Positions 27,048 through 35,925 of a DNA stretch of 64,000 nt are shown here, in pieces. The notes under the pieces were generated by a model. That model was not told where the DNA came from and did not search any database. It saw nothing but the letters and a program-made list of their open reading frames with translations. The position numbers were made by a program, and so were the translations under genes. The stretch's first letter is position 1. Each line of letters begins with the position of its first letter. Origin of the DNA: B18-G4 sp032250805 (GTDB taxonomy: Bacteria > Bacteroidota > Bacteroidia > Bacteroidales > B18-G4); assembly GCA_032250805.1 (NCBI GenBank), contig JAVVEM010000005.1, forward strand, positions 1-64,000, written 5' to 3'.

Positions 27048-29583
27048 TCAATTAGTTTTTACAAATTTCGAAACCGTGCTTTGTCCGTTTTTTGTGATCT
27101 GGAGAAAATATATTCCCGCTTCCAGGCCTGAAACATCTAACTTTAAAATATTGTTTTCATCAATTTCGGATGATGTGGTCATCATTATTTGACCGAACTG
27201 ATTGATCAGCCTGATGTCGAACGGGCCGATATCCCTGGTTTCGTATTTGATGTTTACGATATTCATTGCCGGGTTTGGATAAACATGGATCCCTGCGGAA
27301 CTGTCATGTGTGTCAGGAAGGCCGAAATCACTTTCAACCTCAATCAGCGCCCCGAAAAATGGCTTGTGGCTGAATTCGCGAAAATCATAGATCACGGAAT
27401 ATTCTAATAATAAGGGGTTAAACTCAAATACAACCCCAAATCCATATGCGCCTCCACTGTCCGTGGTTCCATAGATCTTATTGTTTGAGGCGACCATAAG
27501 GCTGCCCATTGGCCGTCCACCCATGTTAAGGCCGTCGAAGTTTACGAGCCGGCTTAGGTTATCACTTTCCGTATCGTACCGGAAAAGCACCCCTCCATTG
27601 TTGAGTCCGCCAAGGAAACACAATCCATAAAGCTGGTTATCATCAAATTCAATAAGGGTGCCAACAGGAAGGCTTCCCTTGTTGGTGCCGTCAAAGTCTT
27701 GTTTTTTCGTAAATATACCTAATATGATATCATATTCCCACAGTACACCTCCGTTATGGAGTCCTCCTTCGCTGGCAATCCCGTATAATTTACCATTGGC
27801 AGCCTGCACAGGGTTTCCCCGCGGGGTTTTACCCGATGCTGTCATTTGAAAATCAAATAGTTTGGTGTAAGTATTGGTAGTGATGTTCCATTCAAAAAGT
27901 ACACCGTCACCGTTGCTTCCCCCCGTGTCAGCGTACCGTACATATTACCATTTGATGCCTGTATAAGCCTTCCCTCCGGGCTTGACCCACTTACAAATTC
28001 ATCAAAATCAAATAATACCGTATAATTGCTTGTGGCAGGATCCAGAACATATAGCAAGCCATCCGTGTTAGCGCCCCTGTTGGCCATCCCGTAAAATAAA
28101 CCATCCGAAGCCTGTGTAAGCCCTCCCAGGGGTATTCCGCCGTTGTTCGTGTAATTGAAATTGAATAAAATCTCATGGCTGCGGTCAACGGGATTGATAC
28201 GATATATGGTGCCGGCATCAAAATCACCCCCATCATAGGTAGTGGCATATAACCAGCCATCGTCGGCCAGCAGCAGATCACTGAACGGATAGGATCCGTC
28301 AATGGCTTCCATGAAATCAAATCTCTTTATAAACAAATCGTTTTCCGGGTCATACATAAACAATATCCCCGGACTGGCAGGCAGGCTTCCACCCCTGGAG
28401 GTTGTTCCATAAAACTTCCCGTCAGGGCCCAGCGTCAGGCTGCCGAAAGGATCCTCGCCGTATAATTCCCCATAAAAATCATGAAGTTTGGTAAGCGTTT
28501 GATCATTAAGGTTGAACCTGAACAGGATACCATCCGAGGTCAGTCCCCCGTTTCTGGTCATCCCGTAAAGATAATCGCCATATTGTATGAAGCTTGCAGT
28601 AGGGTATGCGCCATTGGTTCCGTCAAAATCAATAAGCTTGTAATAAATATCCTGGTTGGGATCATATTTGAAAAGCACGCCATCTCCGTTTGCGCCCCCT
28701 GCTGATGTCATNNNNNNNNNNNNNNNNNNNNNNNNNNNNNNNNNNNNNNNNNNNNNNNNNNNNNNNNNNNNNNNNNNNNNNNNNNNNNNNNNNNNNNNNN
28801 NNNNNNNNNNNTGGGATCATATTTGAAAAGCACGCCATCTCCGTTTGCGCCCCCTGCTGATGTCATCCCGTAAAGCATTCCATTGTTGGCCTGTATGACG
28901 CCCCAGGAGGGATCCCGGCCAGAATTTACGTCATCAAAACTCTCACGGACCATTATAGCATTCGTGCCCGGATCATATTCGAACAGCACACCGTATCCAA
29001 AATCGCCCCCCATTTCTGTAACCCCATAGAGTTTTCCGTTAGAGGCTTCACAGAGTGTGCCAACGGGCGACTTGCCCATTCCGCTAAACTCAAAGTCGGC
29101 TTTCACTTCATATGAATAATCGTCAGGATCGAATTCAAACAACTGACCGTCGTTAAAGAATCCTCCATATTGTGTGAATCCATATATCTTCCCGTTTGAT
29201 GCCTGCATCAGGCTACTGCTGCCGGCTGAGAGGCTCACAGAGGTAGCAGGATCGTAGAAATCATGGACAATTGCAAATGTATTTGCAAGGGGATCATATT
29301 CGTAGATGATACTTCCGAAACTGCCAAATCCTCCTTCGGCAATCCCATATAATTTTCCGTTACCGGCATGGATAAGGTTATCGCGCGGATGTTCGCCATT
29401 GTATTTTACAAAGGTATGAACCACATCAAAGCCCCCTTGTGCCAGGTCGATTTCATAGATCACTCCCGATTCTGTGGCTCCCCCCCATGGCAGGGTTCCC
29501 CATAATTTTGGCTGGGCAAAAGCATGCAGATTAAAAAAAACAAGGATAAGCAAAAGGTACAGGTAAGCTGTCATTTTTTTCAT
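27048..29583 (-). CDS. T9SS-sorted secreted protein of tandem propeller-like repeats (interrupted)
   Basis: One large gene read here as three pieces. It has a signal peptide at 29583 (ending AFAQ), then about a dozen repeats of 55-65 residues of the type NGKLYG-T-x-GG-GVLFEYDP, ending in a PNP-type T9SS sorting domain (ASGLEAGIYFLQITKNG). The repeats suggest a beta-propeller surface protein. Break one is the N gap at 28712-28811, whose flanks are identical over 55 bases; merging them keeps the frame. Break two is a six-C run at 27919-27924. One more base restores the frame as TRGGSNGDGVLFEWN and joins the last piece. Both are most likely assembly or sequencing faults. The ligand is unknown. 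Confidence 0.8.
28712..28811. other. Assembly gap of 100 N
   Basis: One hundred N in a round-number placeholder. The 55 bases before it (28657-28711) and after it (28812-28866) are identical, so the contig ends probably overlap and little or nothing may be missing. Confidence 0.9.
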
Positions 29584-29872
29584 AGGACTAAGTTTTAGGG
29601 TTATGAAAATTTGAATTTTTAATGTGATCAGCCATTATATACCGAAATATATAAGCCCGGGGTTATATCTTGTCTGTTCCCATATGTTGTTTGCCGGCCA
29701 AGTGGCAGGCTTCTTATTTGTATGCCTTAAATTTAAGATATTTATTACAACATGTCAATACAATAACAGGATTTAGATTCGGAGTAAGGTTAGCGCAATG
29801 TATAAAGACTGGTTTTATGGGCCCGGCGAGTTCTTGATGCATAATCCGCTTCCATCAACCTTTCCTGCTTTG
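29584..29872. other. AT-rich intergenic region
   Basis: No gene is seen. It holds the leader of the minus-strand repeat gene. At 29840-29870 it has the text ATAATCCGCTTCCATCAACC, which recurs in similar form after katG at 34250-34270, as if the repeat family's copies carried a longer left part. Confidence 0.5.
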
Positions 29873-29964
29873 TTCACACACAAGCGTGTTAAATTGGTCA
29901 ATTGTGCCGTTCTATGCAATCGCACATCACATCGACCATACAGAATACAGAATTTTATATTTTT
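29873..29964 (+). repeat. Interspersed intergenic repeat, copy 2
   Basis: Nearly identical to 24985-25076 across the full length, with only a few differences (for example TTCTATGCAA for TTCTATACAA). The following bases to 30195 hold no gene that I can see. Confidence 0.85.
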
Positions 29965-30195
29965 CCGGATATTTCGGTGATATTGACCTGCCATACAATT
30001 CAAATCGTCACCATCAAAAAACCCCCACAAGATCAATATACAATGGATTTCAAGAAGGTAATTTGAAATTCAGTGCCCACTAATGATAATAAACAACAAA
30101 TTTTTCACAGTCATTAAATTATGGTCGGTTAATGAAAGCATTATCAGTAAAATGTTAATTTATCATAGTCAGTCAGCTGGCTTAACATTCCGCCT

Positions 30196-31278
30196 TCAAT
30201 CTGCCGCTTGCACAAACGAAACCTTGACAATCCAGGTATCGGAATCGTAGACAAGCTTCCATTCAGCGCCGCCATTTGAGGTTCTGAGTATCTTGCCTTT
30301 CATTGGCCAGCCGGCCGACTGGCCTGCCACCAGGGCATAATTTTCATTATAGTGGTCAAGGCCCACCAGGAACATGTTCGACGGGCCTGCCGACCCTTGT
30401 TCGGTCCAGGAAATGCCCGAATCGTGAGTGATCGCAATATGGTCGTAGTCGAGCGAAGCCCACCACGTTTGCGGGGAGAGCATCTTCAGGCAATTGATGT
30501 CGGCTCCCTGGTTGCCGCCGCCAATTCCTGTAGAATCGTTCGTCCAGCTGGCGCCCCCGTCGCTGGTGTATGTATAATGGCCCTGCATACCATAGATCAC
30601 GATATTTTCAGGACCATAACTGCTTGCTCCGATCCATTCATGCCGGTTATAATTATTGGGGAGTTGCACCGTATCCCAGGTCTGCCCACCATCGGCAGTG
30701 TAGCCGATCAGGCCCCTGAGTCCTTTTTGTGAGCTGACACCGCCCACTACATAGACAATCTCCTCATTCACGACGCAGATCCCCTGCATCATACCGCTTC
30801 TGAAAATGGTGGTGTCGTATACCGTCCATGAGCTGCCACCGTCTGATGTGCTGATCACGAACCCGTTGCTCCCGCTGATCCATACGGTTGAACTTCCGGC
30901 TTCTGATACCGACATAAACTCCGTGCCTTCCGGCACCTGCGGACCCGCCATCCTGGCCCAGTTCTGCCCGGCATCGGTGGTTTTAAAGATCGATCCTTCC
31001 GCCCCGACAGCCCACACGGTGGAATTACCGGTAGCCAGGACATTGATCAGATCCACCCCTCTAAGTCCTGCAAGCCCCACTCCCTGCCTGGTCCAGGTTT
31101 CACCGTAATCAGGTGAAAACAGGATGGTACCATACCCGGTAGAGTCCTGGTGGCCCACGGCCCAGGCATATGGCTGCCGGGTATTATAATCGTTATTATC
31201 ATCGTCCTTTTTGCATGTCGTGCAAAGAAGTGAAATAACAATAAGGATGGTGAGGTTTGCGGATAATGACTTTCTCAT
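30196..31278 (-). CDS. BNR/YCF48-like repeat lipoprotein
   Basis: A lipoprotein of 360 residues from ATG 31278 (MRKSLSANLTILIVIS, lipobox LLCTTC, then KKDDDNND). An upstream ATG would put 29 unrelated residues before the signal peptide and was rejected. The body is built of repeats such as TTDAGQNWARM, TSDGGSSWTVYD and TADGGQTWDTV. These are the Asp-box signature (S/T-x-D-x-G-x-x-W) of BNR/sialidase-like and YCF48-like beta-propellers. No sialidase catalytic residues are evident, so it is more likely a surface binding protein. The acidic run after Cys suggests outer-surface display. Confidence 0.85.
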   Translation of the reverse strand: MRKSLSANLTILIVISLLCTTCKKDDDNNDYNTRQPYAWAVGHQDSTGYGTILFSPDYGETWTRQGVGLAGLRGVDLINVLATGNSTVWAVGAEGSIFKTTDAGQNWARMAGPQVPEGTEFMSVSEAGSSTVWISGSNGFVISTSDGGSSWTVYDTTIFRSGMMQGICVVNEEIVYVVGGVSSQKGLRGLIGYTADGGQTWDTVQLPNNYNRHEWIGASSYGPENIVIYGMQGHYTYTSDGGASWTNDSTGIGGGNQGADINCLKMLSPQTWWASLDYDHIAITHDSGISWTEQGSAGPSNMFLVGLDHYNENYALVAGQSAGWPMKGKILRTSNGGAEWKLVYDSDTWIVKVSFVQAAD

Positions 31279-31551
31279 AATTTGCAATTTTTGGTTATTT
31301 GGCAGGGTAAAAGTAGGAAAAGTGGAGTGAAATCCAAATTTCAAGCCCGGGGACATGGATGGCACATGCTCCAGCTTACTTTTTCCATGTTACCTTCGTC
31401 CATGAAACGGTGGTTGGTATCTTCCGGCAAGTCATTCTGTTAAAATTAGTGTCATCAATCACTTTTACTGCATCAATTTTGCTGATGCCTTTATCAGCCA
31501 CTCAACCCGCTTAATTCCCCCCAAAAACTTTTATTATCCTCAAAATTTTCT
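31279..31551. other. Divergent intergenic region
   Basis: No gene is seen. It separates the minus-strand BNR lipoprotein from the PerR-KatG operon and carries the upstream part of the PerR promoter. Confidence 0.4.
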
Positions 31552-31559
31552 TATCTTTG
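31552..31559 (+). promoter_or_regulatory. -7 promoter box of the perR-katG operon
   Basis: TATCTTTG is an exact TAnnTTTG, 45 bases before the regulator's ATG. The predicted start site near 31566 lies next to the inverted repeat at 31571. Confidence 0.55.
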
Positions 31560-31570
31560 ATTGTTCTTAA

Positions 31571-31587
31571 AAGAGAATTGTTCTCTT
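31571..31587 (+). promoter_or_regulatory. Candidate PerR/Fur operator
   Basis: AAGAGAA TTG TTCTCTT is a perfect 7-3-7 inverted repeat, just after the predicted transcription start of the Fur-family regulator gene. Its place fits an autorepression site that would also control katG. It differs from the classical AT-rich PerR box, so the assignment is by position. Confidence 0.55.
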
Positions 31588-31604
31588 AGGAGTATAATTA
31601 TCCA

Positions 31605-32027
31605 ATGATGAATGCTGAAGAAATAAAAAACAGCCTGCAGGAGAAGGGATTGAAGATCACCCCGCAACGGATCGCGATCCTGGAGGCCATCCATCATCTG
31701 AACAACCATCCCACTGCTGAAAGCATCATTGAATATATTAAAAAAGCGCATCCGAACATCGCCACGGGAACCGTTTACAAGGTCCTGCATATGCTGCTCG
31801 AAAACAATTTTATAAAGCGGGTGAAAACTGCGAATGACATCATGCGCTATGATGCCGTGATGGAAAGCCATCATCATTTATACGATATTCAATCGGACGT
31901 AATCAAAGATTATTTTGATGAAGAGCTGGATGAAGCGCTCAGAGAATATTTCGGAAAAAAGAATATACCCGGTTTCAGGATCGAAAGTATTGTACTTCAG
32001 ATAAAAGGAAGATTCAACAACCATTAA
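31605..32027 (+). CDS. Fur family peroxide-responsive regulator (PerR-like)
   Basis: A 140-residue Fur-family repressor. The winged helix covers about residues 10-80, with ITPQRIAILEAIHHLNNHP and GTVYKVLHMLLENN. The five regulatory-metal ligands of Bacillus PerR (H37, D85, H91, H93, D104) align exactly with H35, D83, H89, H91 and D102, offset by two. The oxidation-sensing site therefore looks intact. The protein has no Cys at all, so the usual structural Zn(Cys)4 site is absent. It lies 11 bases before katG. It would repress its own operon and be released by peroxide. An inverted repeat at 31571 is the likely operator. Confidence 0.88.
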   Translation: MMNAEEIKNSLQEKGLKITPQRIAILEAIHHLNNHPTAESIIEYIKKAHPNIATGTVYKVLHMLLENNFIKRVKTANDIMRYDAVMESHHHLYDIQSDVIKDYFDEELDEALREYFGKKNIPGFRIESIVLQIKGRFNNH

Positions 32028-32038
32028 TATGATATAAA

Positions 32039-34252
32039 ATGGAACACAATTCTAACAAAACAAGCAAATGCCCCGTTACGGGAGCAACAGGGAAACCCCA
32101 TACGGGTAGCAGTGGAGTGAGGAACCTCGACTGGTGGCCCGACCGCCTGAAACTGAACATGCTTCGGCAGCATTCTTCTTTATCCAACCCAATGGGCGAA
32201 GATTTTAATTATGCGGAAGAATTTAAGCGGCTTGATTATGAAGCGCTGAAAAAAGACCTTCACGAGCTTATGACCGACTCCCAGGACTGGTGGCCGGCCG
32301 ACTGGGGGCATTATGGCGGACTTTTCATCAGGATGGCATGGCACAGCGCCGGCACTTACCGCCTGTCGGATGGCCGCGGAGGCGGCGGTACCGGCAATCA
32401 GCTTTTTGCACCCATAAACAGCTGGCCCGACAATGTAAGTCTTGACAAAGCCAGGCGTTTGTTATGGCCGATTAAGAAAAAATACGGAAGGAAAATCTCC
32501 TGGGCCGACCTGATGATCCTTACCGGCAATGTCGCCCTGGAATCCATGGGCTTTAATACCTTTGGTTTTGGAGGCGGCCGCGAAGACATATGGGAACCCG
32601 AGCAGGATATCGACTGGGGCCCGGAACAGGTGTGGCTGGAAGATGAGCGCCACGATGAAGAAGGTATCCTTAAAGAAGACCTGGCCGCCGACCATATGGG
32701 ACTGATCTATGTGAACCCGGAAGGCCCCAATGGCGAACCCGATCCCGCCAAATCCGCCAAATACATCCGGCAGTCATTCAAACGCATGGCCATGAATGAT
32801 TATGAAACGGTGGCTCTGATAGCAGGCGGGCATACCTTCGGGAAAGTGCATGGCGCGGCTCCTGAAGAACATAACGGGCCCGAGCCCGAAGCTGCGCCCA
32901 TGGAGCAAATGGGACTTGGGTGGAAAAACAGCTATGGAACCGGCAAAGGTGCCCACACCATCACCAGCGGTCTGGAAGGCGCCTGGACCAAAAAACCCAC
33001 GCAGTGGGATATGGGCTTTTTTGAAAATCTTTTCGAATATGAATGGGAACTGACGAAAAGCCCGGCCGGCAAGTACCAGTGGACGCCAAAAGATGAAGCG
33101 GCCAAAGAAACTGTACCGGATGCGCATATTCCCGGCAAGAAAAATGCCCCCATTATGCTGACCACCGACCTCGCACTGAAAGTGGATCCGGAATACGAAA
33201 AAATATCAAGGCGCTTTTACGAAAACCCGGATGAATTTGCCGATGCCTTTGCACGTGCATGGTTTAAACTTGTGCACCGCGATATGGGCCCGAAAAGCCG
33301 TTACCTTGGCCCGGAAGTGCCTGAGGAGGATCTGATATGGCAGGATCCCGTTCCGGCCGTGGATCATGAGTTGGTTGATGAAAAAGATATAGCCGGCTTG
33401 AAAGCCAAAGTACTTGAATCAGACCTGTCAGTCTCTCAGTTGGTTTCTGCAGCATGGGCTTCGGCTTCGAGCTTCCGCGGTTCGGATATGCGCGGTGGGG
33501 CCAACGGTGCCCGTATTCGCCTTGCCCCTCAAAAAGACTGGGAGGTAAACAATCCTGAGCAGTTGAGCAAAATACTGAATACTCTGGAAGGCATTCAGGA
33601 AGAATTTAACAGCGCACAGTCGGGCAACAAAAAAGTATCCCTTGCCGATCTTATCGTACTGGCAGGATGTGCCGGGGTGGAAAAGGCCGCCAAAGATGCC
33701 GGATATGATATTAAAGTTCCTTTCAGTCCGGGCCGCACGGATGCATCCGCAGAACAAACAGATGCGGAATCTTTTGAGGTGTTGGAACCCAAAGCCGATG
33801 CTTTCCGCAATTATGCAAAAAAGCATTACGTGGGATGCACAGAAGAACTGCTGATCGATAAAGCCCAGCTGCTCACATTATCACCCCCTGAAATGACGGT
33901 TCTGGTGGGTGGTATGCGCGCGCTGAATGCAAATTATGACGGTTCTGATTACGGGGTGCTCACCGGGCGCCCGGAAGTGCTTACCAACGATTTCTTTGTC
34001 AACCTCATGGATATGGCTACCGAGTGGAAACCGACTTCCGATGCCAGGGAGACTTTTGAAGGATATGACCGCGCATCGGGTGAGAAAAAATGGAAAGCCA
34101 CCCGGGCAGATCTCGTCTTTGGTTCAAATTCAGAGCTCAGAGTGCTGGCCGAAGTCTACGCCAGCGATGATGCCGGAGAAAAATTCGTTAAGGATTTTGT
34201 GAAAGCCTGGGATAAAGTGATGAATCTGGACCGCTTTGATCTGAACTCATAA
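32039..34252 (+). CDS. katG: Catalase-peroxidase KatG
   Basis: A 737-residue bifunctional heme catalase-peroxidase that detoxifies hydrogen peroxide. The distal triad is R98, W101 and H102 (RMAWHSAGTYR). The Met-Tyr-Trp crosslink needed for catalase activity is W101, Y224 (GLIYVNPEG) and M250. The proximal heme ligand is H265 (AGGHTFGKVHG). These match the Mycobacterium tuberculosis residues W107, Y229, M255 and H270 by constant offsets. The C-terminal half is the family's non-heme duplicate domain. No signal peptide is seen, so it is cytosolic. It is co-transcribed with the PerR-like gene. Confidence 0.98.
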   Translation: MEHNSNKTSKCPVTGATGKPHTGSSGVRNLDWWPDRLKLNMLRQHSSLSNPMGEDFNYAEEFKRLDYEALKKDLHELMTDSQDWWPADWGHYGGLFIRMAWHSAGTYRLSDGRGGGGTGNQLFAPINSWPDNVSLDKARRLLWPIKKKYGRKISWADLMILTGNVALESMGFNTFGFGGGREDIWEPEQDIDWGPEQVWLEDERHDEEGILKEDLAADHMGLIYVNPEGPNGEPDPAKSAKYIRQSFKRMAMNDYETVALIAGGHTFGKVHGAAPEEHNGPEPEAAPMEQMGLGWKNSYGTGKGAHTITSGLEGAWTKKPTQWDMGFFENLFEYEWELTKSPAGKYQWTPKDEAAKETVPDAHIPGKKNAPIMLTTDLALKVDPEYEKISRRFYENPDEFADAFARAWFKLVHRDMGPKSRYLGPEVPEEDLIWQDPVPAVDHELVDEKDIAGLKAKVLESDLSVSQLVSAAWASASSFRGSDMRGGANGARIRLAPQKDWEVNNPEQLSKILNTLEGIQEEFNSAQSGNKKVSLADLIVLAGCAGVEKAAKDAGYDIKVPFSPGRTDASAEQTDAESFEVLEPKADAFRNYAKKHYVGCTEELLIDKAQLLTLSPPEMTVLVGGMRALNANYDGSDYGVLTGRPEVLTNDFFVNLMDMATEWKPTSDARETFEGYDRASGEKKWKATRADLVFGSNSELRVLAEVYASDDAGEKFVKDFVKAWDKVMNLDRFDLNS

Positions 34253-34306
34253 TCCACTTCCATAAACCTTTCCCGGGCCGGTTAACGGACAGGCGGTTAA
34301 AGGTGG

Positions 34307-34355
34307 GGAATTGTGCCGTTCTCTGCAATTGCACATCACATCGACCATACAGAAT
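34307..34355 (+). repeat. Interspersed repeat, partial copy
   Basis: AATTGTGCCGTTCT, CACATCACATCGACC and ATACAGAATA are shared with 24985-25076, but the left end is replaced and the tail diverges. Confidence 0.75.
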
Positions 34356-34421
34356 ATCGAATCAGTAGTGTCCGGGGAAAAAAGTATATTTGATACTGTT
34401 AGACTGAAAATTGTGGGGCCG

Positions 34422-34560
34422 CTCGGCTTCGCTCGCGATGACAACGATATCCGTTGGAAATATAATAAGGGCGCGGCGCACAATAACTAATTTCTTTGGA
34501 GCGCCGCGCCCTTATTACCCTAAGCAATAGCTTGAATTGTCATCCCGAGCGACAGTCGAG
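34422..34560. mobile_element. MITE-like palindromic element
   Basis: Outer arms CTCGGCTTCGCTCGCGATGA (from 34422) and TCATCCCGAGCGACAGTCGAG (ending 34560) are imperfect inverted repeats of about 23 bases. Inside is a perfect 17-base inverted repeat, TAATAAGGGCGCGGCGC at 34463-34479 and its complement at 34501-34517, around a 21-base loop. There is no open frame and no T-run. The outer arm text (TCATCCCGAGCG) is a motif I know as common in scattered repeats of many bacterial genomes. The rest of 34253-35035 holds no gene. Confidence 0.6.
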
Positions 34561-34745
34561 GGGCGAAAATCAATTATAAAGCTGTAACCTGATCAAAAGT
34601 TGATGATTTGCCATGCCAAGCGGGTAGTCGGGGCGTTGCCGGCAATAAAACTCCGTAGCAAGCCCTGAAATATTCCACCTGGCCAAAGCACTTCCGATAA
34701 AGGACTATACAAGTTTACCCCTAAATATACCGGACAGTAATGATA

Positions 34746-34770
34746 CCGAATACAGAATTTTATATTTTTT
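34746..34770 (+). repeat. Interspersed repeat, tail fragment
   Basis: CCGAATACAGAATTTTATAT is the 3' tail of the family at 24985-25076. Confidence 0.6.
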
Positions 34771-34810
34771 CTATTTGGAATACTAAAAATAAAAAAATCT
34801 TCAATCGTTC

Positions 34811-34850
34811 ACCACATCGACCATACAGAATACAGAATTTTATATTTTCT
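34811..34850 (+). repeat. Interspersed repeat, partial copy
   Basis: ACCACATCGACCATACAGAA followed by TACAGAATTTTATATTTTCT is the 3' half of the family. Confidence 0.75.
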
Positions 34851-35035
34851 GTTCCTGCGGGTTAATTTATTCATATCAAAAAAAAAAGGAATAAAATTTT
34901 TGATAAAGAGCACCTTTTATTATTTTTACAATAAAAATACCATGGCAAGGTGAGATTTCAAAATCTTGATCCACTGCCATTTTATTAATATTATAAGGGT
35001 ATAACGACAATTTAACTTTACCTAAACTACATGCT

Positions 35036-35875
35036 ATGAAAAAAATTCTACCATTCATCATGATCTTAACCATAAGTGTCATGATAAGCAACAATGCCCG
35101 GGCCCAACAATACTACATCACTGTGAATGCGGGCTACAACCACCAGTTCAGTACTCAGAACATATATAATGATGATCTGGACCTCTGGATGGTTAATTCC
35201 AGTTCCGGAACAAACTCCCAAACACTGGAGCCGGTTTTCGTTTCGCTGGGGCGTGGTGCAAGTTTTGGCGGTGCTTTTGGCATCATGTTCACCGATTATG
35301 TCGGCCTTGAACTTGCTGCATCCTATCTTATTGGGTTCAAATCAAAAGCTGAACAAACATGGAACGGGGGAGAAGGAGAACAGAAGATCAATTCCAAAAT
35401 GTTCCGCTTTATTCCTTCCGTAGTTATAACTCCTGGCCTCGACAATGTTAACCCATATGCTAAGTTTGGGATCGTTTTCGGTATGGGGTCCGTAATTAAT
35501 GAATACGATGAAACTGACGATGGGGACCAATATTACTACAAAGCCAAATTAAACGGAGGCCTTGCATTTGGGCTTAATTCTGCAGTGGGTGTAATGTTCG
35601 ACTTATCTGATGCAATGGGACTTTTTGCTGAACTGAATATGGTCAATATGTCGTATGCCCCTAAAAAAGGCGAATTGGTTGAAGCAACATACAATGGCGC
35701 AGACCTGCTTCCTGATATGACTACCAGGGAGAAAGAGATTGAATTCGTCAAGGAACTAACATATACATACGAAACAAGCTCTCCTGATTCAGAACCTCAG
35801 GAAGTGCTGAAATATAAAATGCCTTCCGGCAGCTTCGGGGCACGTATCGGTTTGGTATACCAGTTGGGAAAGTAA
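35036..35875 (+). CDS. Outer membrane beta-barrel protein
   Basis: A 279-residue exported protein. The signal peptide (MKKILPFIMILTISVMISNN) is cleaved near ARAQ. The mature protein alternates hydrophobic and polar residues in strands separated by Gly/Asp/Asn loops (FGGAFGIMFTDYVGLELAAS) and ends in GARIGLVYQLGK, a terminal beta-strand typical of outer-membrane barrels. This matches small OmpA-barrel-like or Omp85-independent barrel proteins, but I cannot assign a function. It stands alone and is convergent with the trypsin-like protease. Confidence 0.82.
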   Translation: MKKILPFIMILTISVMISNNARAQQYYITVNAGYNHQFSTQNIYNDDLDLWMVNSSSGTNSQTLEPVFVSLGRGASFGGAFGIMFTDYVGLELAASYLIGFKSKAEQTWNGGEGEQKINSKMFRFIPSVVITPGLDNVNPYAKFGIVFGMGSVINEYDETDDGDQYYYKAKLNGGLAFGLNSAVGVMFDLSDAMGLFAELNMVNMSYAPKKGELVEATYNGADLLPDMTTREKEIEFVKELTYTYETSSPDSEPQEVLKYKMPSGSFGARIGLVYQLGK

Positions 35876-35925
35876 TAGCCGGCCTGGGATAAGATTTAAA
35901 TAAATTTTAAGAGGCTGTCTCGTCA

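Noticed and set aside
34463..34517. Terminator of katG
   Set aside because: The stem is strong but the 21-base loop is long, no T-run follows, and it lies over 200 bases past the stop inside a larger inverted repeat.
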